From assembly GCA_035295665.1 (NCBI GenBank), contig DATGIQ010000155.1, positions 1 to 18,676 on the forward strand: a stretch of DNA of 18,676 nt, given 5' to 3'. A program made the translations under genes and the position numbers. This document shows positions 11,056-18,676 of the stretch, piece after piece. Position 1 is the first letter of the stretch, and each line of letters starts with the position of its first letter. The notes beneath the pieces are model-generated. The model saw only the letters and a list, made by a program, of their open reading frames with translations. It made no database searches and was not told where the DNA came from. Source of the DNA: DATGIQ01 sp035295665 (GTDB lineage Bacteria; Planctomycetota; Planctomycetia; Gemmatales; Gemmataceae).

Positions 11056-14000
11056 TCAGGAGTCTGAACGGACGCGATATCCTTTCAGATCCAGCTCTGC
11101 GAGATCGCTTGCGATCAACTCATCAACGAAATCGCCCACAACGGTAGCGAGCGACCACTCTACCAATGGTTGGTGGCTTTCTTGAAGGAAGGATCGGGGC
11201 CTTGCAGCCGCCGGGTCCGGCTCCCATGGTGGGAAGACGCCCTGGGGAGCCTCCGCTCCAAGAATAACTGTCGCGTCAATCAGCCTTTCATGGTTGCCGG
11301 CCGCCGGCATCGGCGGGACCGGTGGCATGGTGACCAGAACGCAGTTGCTGAATGCGGACGTATTGCCGTCCGAGTCCGTCGCCGTGGTCGCGATGAACGG
11401 GCCTACGGGAACGGCATTGGCGAACAGTACCGTGAAGCTTGCCGTGCCGTGGCCATTGGTCGTCACCGTACTAGAGCCCAAAAACTGCTGACCTTCACCA
11501 AAGCCGGAAGGATTGCACACCGCATTGGCAAAGAATTCCAGCGTTAACGTCGTGTTCGGTAAACTTTGCAACAGCCCCTGAATCATCAAGGTGCTGCCAT
11601 CCGAGGTAGCGTTGGTGAGAATAGGAAACGGCAACCGGTTATTGCCGCCGTCGAGGAGCTCGATCCCCAGGCCATTGCTGTGTCCGAAGATGGCGTTGTG
11701 CTGGATCGCGTTGCCGGAGCCGCCGTCCACCAACACTCCATCGTAGCCATTGAAGCCGATGACGTTGGCGGCTCCATTCGCTGTCCCGCCGATGGTGTTG
11801 CCCGAAGCGTTGAGCAAGTGCACACCGGTATTAAGATTGCCCAGGTTGGCCATGCCGGTACCATCCGTCCCAATGAAGTTCCCCTGGACCACATTCGCGG
11901 TGCCGCTGGAAATGAAGATGCCATCGCCCCCGTTGCCTGCGATCACATTGCCGGCAGCAGCCGCCGTTCCTCCAATCGTGTTGTTGGATGTAGCGAGCCG
12001 CACACCCAGGCCGTTGCCCAATGCCAGGGTGCCGGTCACATCGGTACCGATGTAGTTGCCCTGAAGGATGTTGCCGCCGCCAGTTTGCACGTCGATCCCG
12101 CTCAGTGCGAACCGGTTGATCACCAAATCCCGAACCACGCTTCCCCCGGCCATGATGAATAGCCCGTCGGCGCCGGCCCCCGCGCCGGCACCATTCAGTT
12201 CGATGAGGGGGGCGCCGGCGTAGCCTGGCTGCGATGTGCCATCGATGATGGTTGGCTGGGTAATGGCCGGCAGCGGCGCGGCCAGGTTGATCGTCTGCAC
12301 GCCGGTGCCAATGGCAAAGCGAATGGTATCCGGACCGGGCGTCGCATCGGCATCGAGAAGGGCCTGCCGCAACGAGCCGGGGCCACTGTCCAGGGTCGTC
12401 GTAACGGAAAAGATAGGCAAGCCGACAGTGACGGCCACACTGCCACTGATCGAAGGAGCCAACATGTCTGTGGCGGTGATGCTCTGGTTGCCGGCGGTGC
12501 GCAGTTTCACGGCGTTGGAGAACAGGTGTACGCCGCTGTCGGCCGCCGTGAAGCCGTAGTTGACCGGCAACACGACACCGGGATCCGTGTCGGTCGAGCT
12601 GAGGATCACGGTGCCGAGGTAGCCGGTCGCCGTGTGGCCATAGGCGTCCAGGGCCGTTACCGTGATACTGAACGGCACGCCGGCCGTCACATGGGCGGGA
12701 GCACTGAGCTGCAACTGGGTGGCCGGCCCCGGCTGGACCTCGAAGGCGCCGATATCCACGATACCGCCAACGATACGGGCAAACCCAGGACCGCGCTGGT
12801 CGAAGGCGGGGACATTGCTATTGTCGCCGGCATCCACCGCAGGACTCCCTGGAAGCAGGGCGATGGTCTGGGTAGGCCCACCGTTATCTTGGAGCGGGCC
12901 GAGCAAAGGCTTGGCATTCACCAGGTCGGCGGAGCCGGTCAAGAAGCCCGCCGCATTGTCGCTGCTGAGGTTGTGGCCCTGGGAGAAGAACGTGCCGCCA
13001 GACAAGGCAAAGAAGTTGGGTCTTCGGCCATCGCTGGAGAAAATGGTGTTGCGGAAGATGGCCGTGGCTTTGGTCGTGCCAGTGCCCAGGTGGCCGGCTA
13101 CCAGTTGACTTCCCGTTTGGCTGGTCATGTTGGCGGTATTGTTCGCGAGCGTCGAGTTCAGAAGCAGGACGGTTGCATCCTGAGTGGAGAGCGCAAGATC
13201 CGCGATGCCGCCGGCAGCGGTTGTTCCACCGGTGCCGGAGAACGTATTGCTGTTGCCGCTGATCGTGCTGTTGCTAATCGTGAGATTGCCGCGATTGAAG
13301 ATTCCACCGGCCGAGTCGGGATTATAGACGGAATTACCGCTGATCGTGCTGCCAAGGATCGTAAGCGTCCCGTTATTGCATATGCCGCCGCCGGCTTGCG
13401 GATCACGCCCGGAATTGCCGCTGATCGTGCTGTTGTTGATAGTGAGTGTCCCGCCATTGACGAAGATGCCGCCGCCTCCGACCGAGCTGTTGGCCGAAAC
13501 AATGCTGTTGCTTAGCGCCGCAGTTCCCGCACCGATATAGATGGTCCCAACTGCAGGAGCGAGCGGCTGGTTGCTGGAGAGAGTGCTGTTGTTGACCGTG
13601 AGGGTTCCCGAGCAGTCGATGGCACTGCCGAAGGAAGCGGCCGAGTTGCCGGAAAAGATACTGCCGTTGACGAGCACGGTGCCGGGAGCGCCCAGCACAC
13701 TGAGAATGGCCCCTCCCCCGCCGCTGCTGGCGACGTTGCCGGAAAGCGTGCTGTTATCGACAGTCAACGACCCGGAATTGTTGTCGAGTCCACCCCCCTC
13801 GTTTGCAGAATTGCTGGAGAGCGTGCAGGTGTTGACCATGAGGGCTCCCGTGTTCTGAATGGCACCGCCCACGGTGGCGCTGTTGTTCGTAAACGTGCTG
13901 CCGTTGATCAGGAGCGTACCGTCATTGCGGATGCCGCCGCCCACTCCATCGCCGGACGAGTTGCCCGATAGCGTACTGTTGTTGACGGTCAACATTGCGG

Positions 14001-14493
14001 AAGCGCTGTTGAAGATGCCGCCACCGCCGCCTTCAAACGCTGAATTGCCGGTGAGCGTGCTGTTGTTGAGAGTGAGCGTGCCGCTGTTGGCAATGCCACC
14101 ACCCACTTGGAGCGGCTGGGGCCCTATACCATTTGCAATGGTCAAGCTGGAGATCGTGACTGTTGCGCCACCGTCCACAGAGAAAATGCGGTAACTGCCG
14201 CCGCTGTCGCGCCGCACCGTCAGCAGGTTGGCCCCCGGGCCGGCGATGGTGACGCTTTTGCTCAAATCGGGCAGGGCTTTCGTTAGGTTGATGGTGCCGG
14301 TGACACCGAAAGCGATGGTGTCCTGACCCGACAGGGCCTGGCTGATGCAATAACGGAGATCGCCGGTCAGACCGGTTCCCTGCCCGGCGTCGGTGAGTCG
14401 ATCAACCGTGAACGTGGAGAGAAGCGTTCTGTCTTCGAGACGTTCCAACTGAAGGCGCCGGCGATAGCGGCGCGGATCGAGCTCGGCTTTCAT
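11056..14493 (-). CDS. Large beta-helix surface/exported protein with planctomycete LEDRTLLS motif (1145 aa)
   Basis: The N-terminus is basic (KAELDPRRYRRRLQ) followed by LERLEDRTLLS at 16-26, a motif at the start of many large planctomycete extracellular proteins and probably an export or anchoring signal. Residues 30-95 are a CSLREA-like lead-in (DLRYCISQAL, DTIAF). Residues about 110-450 carry parallel beta-helix repeats similar to chlamydial Pmp repeats (GGGI-N-GTLTI-NSTISGN). Residues 535-586 are the common LPGSPAVDAGD...DIGAFEV module. Residues 590-690 are Ig-like. Residues 695-1050 hold a second SLRQALLDA lead-in and a NosD-like beta helix (NYIGTD, NTIGGTA repeats). The last 80 residues are a non-repetitive acidic tail with no known anchor. 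AGGAG 6 bases before ATG 14493 fixes the start; a longer open frame to 14643 reads into the 28-bp palindrome. The role is probably cell-surface adhesion or structure; not provable here. Confidence 0.9.
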   Translation of the reverse strand: MKAELDPRRYRRRLQLERLEDRTLLSTFTVDRLTDAGQGTGLTGDLRYCISQALSGQDTIAFGVTGTINLTKALPDLSKSVTIAGPGANLLTVRRDSGGSYRIFSVDGGATVTISSLTIANGIGPQPLQVGGGIANSGTLTLNNSTLTGNSAFEGGGGGIFNSASAMLTVNNSTLSGNSSGDGVGGGIRNDGTLLINGSTFTNNSATVGGAIQNTGALMVNTCTLSSNSANEGGGLDNNSGSLTVDNSTLSGNVASSGGGGAILSVLGAPGTVLVNGSIFSGNSAASFGSAIDCSGTLTVNNSTLSSNQPLAPAVGTIYIGAGTAALSNSIVSANSSVGGGGIFVNGGTLTINNSTISGNSGRDPQAGGGICNNGTLTILGSTISGNSVYNPDSAGGIFNRGNLTISNSTISGNSNTFSGTGGTTAAGGIADLALSTQDATVLLLNSTLANNTANMTSQTGSQLVAGHLGTGTTKATAIFRNTIFSSDGRRPNFFALSGGTFFSQGHNLSSDNAAGFLTGSADLVNAKPLLGPLQDNGGPTQTIALLPGSPAVDAGDNSNVPAFDQRGPGFARIVGGIVDIGAFEVQPGPATQLQLSAPAHVTAGVPFSITVTALDAYGHTATGYLGTVILSSTDTDPGVVLPVNYGFTAADSGVHLFSNAVKLRTAGNQSITATDMLAPSISGSVAVTVGLPIFSVTTTLDSGPGSLRQALLDADATPGPDTIRFAIGTGVQTINLAAPLPAITQPTIIDGTSQPGYAGAPLIELNGAGAGAGADGLFIMAGGSVVRDLVINRFALSGIDVQTGGGNILQGNYIGTDVTGTLALGNGLGVRLATSNNTIGGTAAAAGNVIAGNGGDGIFISSGTANVVQGNFIGTDGTGMANLGNLNTGVHLLNASGNTIGGTANGAANVIGFNGYDGVLVDGGSGNAIQHNAIFGHSNGLGIELLDGGNNRLPFPILTNATSDGSTLMIQGLLQSLPNTTLTLEFFANAVCNPSGFGEGQQFLGSSTVTTNGHGTASFTVLFANAVPVGPFIATTATDSDGNTSAFSNCVLVTMPPVPPMPAAGNHERLIDATVILGAEAPQGVFPPWEPDPAAARPRSFLQESHQPLVEWSLATVVGDFVDELIASDLAELDLKGYRVRSDS
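12970..14110 (-). repeat. Internal DNA repeats coding the first beta helix
   Basis: Units of roughly 60-90 bases recur with diverged sequence, each containing variants of GCTGATCGTGCTGTTGTTGA on the plus strand (NNSTISGNS in the protein). They are coding repeats of the beta-helix protein, not a CRISPR or a satellite: unit length varies and the frame is kept. Confidence 0.75.
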
Positions 14494-14557
14494 GAAAGAC
14501 TCCTGTACGGAGGGTGTCCTCGACCAGAACACTTGCGGCTGGATGTAGCGGCCAGGC

Positions 14558-14627
14558 GACACAAGCCCGGAGCGCCAACGCCGGGGTCGGGTGTGCCATC
14601 CCGGCGTTGGCGCTCCGGGCTTGTGTC
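14558..14627. repeat. 28-bp perfect palindrome with 14-base loop
   Basis: The arm 14558-14585 (starting GACACAAGCCCGGAGCGCC) is the exact reverse complement of 14600-14627, with the loop 14586-14599. It lies between two diverging genes (14493 minus and 14804 plus), so it terminates neither. The size and perfection suggest a dispersed REP/MITE-like palindrome; I recall similar sequences in Gemmata-type genomes but cannot check. The remaining intergenic sequence (14628-14803) shows nothing I can name except the dehydratase ribosome site. Confidence 0.85.
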
Positions 14628-14803
14628 CCCTTGCTCGACGCAAAGCACTCTCGAAAGAAACGGATTGTCCGGTTGCGAAACGGCAGCGTCAAGAGGAGAT
14701 TTGGTGCGTCGGTTTCGTTCCGAGTCCCCGCCTTGCAACCGAGCCGGCCAGGCCATAGGATGAGGCGACGAGCGGGTCTTGTGCTCTGTGCAGGGGGAAA
14801 CTC

Positions 14804-15769
14804 GTGCTGACATTAGAAATGATCTGCCAGGCGCAGCACCGGCTTCGGGAGCTGGTGCATCGCACGCCGCTGGTTCGTTCGAAGACGCTGAGCGATCATC
14901 TCGGAGCCCCCGTTTATCTCAAATTGGAATTCCTCCAGAAAACCGGGTCGTTCAAGCCACGCGGAGCATTTAACAAGATGCTCGGACTTTCCGCGGAGGA
15001 ACGGCGGCGTGGCGTGGTGGCGGTCAGCGGCGGCAATCATGCTCAGGGCGTGGCGTATGCAGCCCGGCAGCTCGGCATCTCCGCTGTCATCGCCATGCCG
15101 GCCTTCACGCCGAGAAACTATCTCGATGCCACCCGGCAATATGGGGCGGAAATCGTGTTGATGCCCGACTCCCGCTCGGCATTTGCCGAAGCCTATCGGC
15201 TTCACGATCAAGGCCGAGTGTTGGTTCATCCCTTTGATGACCCGCTCGTGGCAGCCGGACAAGGGACCATCGGTCTCGAAATCCTGGAGGATTTGCCAAG
15301 CGTTCAGCGTATCTATGTTAGCATCGGCGGCGGCGGACTGATCACGGGCGTCGCCACCGCGTTGCGAACGATCCAGCCCGACATTCAAGTGATTGGTGTC
15401 GAGACCGACGGGGCCGACGCCATGGCGCAGGCGTTGGCCGCCAATCGCCTGGTGGAGCTGCCGGCCATCACATCCATCGCCCGGACGCTCGGTGCCCCGA
15501 AAGTGAGCGAGTTCACGCTGCACCACGTTCAGCGGCTGGTGCGCGAGGTCAAGGTCGTGAGCGACGCCGCTGCAGCCAAAGCGCTTTTCCTGGTGCTGGA
15601 GCGGACCAAGTATCTCGTTGAGCCTTCGGCGGCTTGCTGCCTGGCGGCGGCCGAGCTGCAACGAGATCAGCTGAATGCCAAGGATCCCATCGTGTTGCTG
15701 TTGTGCGGAGGAAATGTCTCTGGGGAAGATTTGGCCAGTTATTGGCAACGGTTTGTAGCCTCCGCATGA
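14804..15769 (+). CDS. PLP-dependent threonine/serine dehydratase (321 aa)
   Basis: It is a fold-type II PLP enzyme that deaminates threonine (and serine) to 2-oxobutyrate (pyruvate). Seen: the Schiff-base lysine Lys51 in KTGSFKPRGA, the Asn loop SGGNHAQG (75-82), the phosphate-binding glycine loop SIGGGGLI near 173-180, and the late CGGNVSG motif near 304-310. At 321 residues it lacks the C-terminal ACT-like regulatory domain of biosynthetic IlvA, so it resembles the catabolic TdcB type; a serine racemase-like activity cannot be excluded. GTG 14804 is preferred because GGGGG lies 6 bases upstream; ATG 14819 is the alternative. It ends 9 bases from the end of convergent metH. Confidence 0.93.
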   Translation: MLTLEMICQAQHRLRELVHRTPLVRSKTLSDHLGAPVYLKLEFLQKTGSFKPRGAFNKMLGLSAEERRRGVVAVSGGNHAQGVAYAARQLGISAVIAMPAFTPRNYLDATRQYGAEIVLMPDSRSAFAEAYRLHDQGRVLVHPFDDPLVAAGQGTIGLEILEDLPSVQRIYVSIGGGGLITGVATALRTIQPDIQVIGVETDGADAMAQALAANRLVELPAITSIARTLGAPKVSEFTLHHVQRLVREVKVVSDAAAAKALFLVLERTKYLVEPSAACCLAAAELQRDQLNAKDPIVLLLCGGNVSGEDLASYWQRFVASA

Positions 15770-15778
15770 AGCTGCGAA

Positions 15779-18676
<2,898 letters not shown>

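Noticed and set aside
12526..13515. 329-codon open frame on the plus strand inside the beta-helix gene
   Set aside because: It is antisense to a repetitive, GC-rich coding region with strong protein motifs, and its own translation resembles no family.
12970..14110. Possible CRISPR array from regularly spaced similar sequences
   Set aside because: Units are diverged, spacing varies and the frame is continuous; they are beta-helix protein repeats, and no cas genes are present.
14558..14627. 28-bp palindrome as an intrinsic terminator
   Set aside because: Both neighbouring genes read away from it and no T-run follows either arm.
14813..15748. 311-codon minus-strand frame over the dehydratase
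   Set aside because: The plus strand has all PLP-enzyme motifs; the minus frame has no recognisable motif.

Overview
The window looks like a planctomycete chromosome, most likely Gemmataceae or Isosphaerales. The main evidence is a large beta-helix surface protein with the planctomycete N-terminal motif LERLEDRTLLS, a fragment of a planctomycete-style ECF sigma factor, a planctomycete-type integrase and generally high GC. Genus cannot be fixed from sequence alone.

Positions 1-3885 are an accessory module read entirely on the minus strand: a tyrosine integrase, a 267-residue helix-turn-helix-like protein, a small protein, an excisionase-like HTH protein, a small coiled-coil-like protein and the N-terminal 207 residues of a RepA/KaiC-type AAA ATPase that leaves the window at the left edge. 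Its non-coding stretches are full of structure: TAGGTG repeats on both sides of the integrase, a cluster of CYGTCA hexamers, several short palindromes and a strong hairpin. It reads as the replication/integration block of an integrated plasmid-like or satellite element.

Positions 3886-3957 are a tRNA gene with anticodon CAU. Its 3' part plus the following bases (3914-3962) is repeated at 8504-8552 with one mismatch in 49, the classic footprint of tRNA-targeted integration. The 4.6 kb between the copies is a small island: a 518-residue protein joining an HsdR-N/PD-(D/E)xK-like nuclease to a RAMA domain, a winged-helix-like partner just downstream whose frame runs through the antisense of the tRNA, a stretch of about 800 bases with no convincing gene, an isoprenylcysteine-methyltransferase-like membrane protein, and a possible integrase tail beside the right repeat. 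The nuclease-RAMA protein is the best candidate for an undescribed defence-type system. A decayed ECF sigma factor lies just outside the right border.

Positions 9149-18676 look like ordinary chromosome: a MarR regulator and a flavin-dependent halogenase-like enzyme in a probable two-gene operon, the convergent 1145-residue beta-helix protein, a 28-bp perfect palindrome in the divergent intergenic region, a threonine/serine dehydratase, and convergent metH (cobalamin-dependent methionine synthase), whose 5' end leaves the window on the right.
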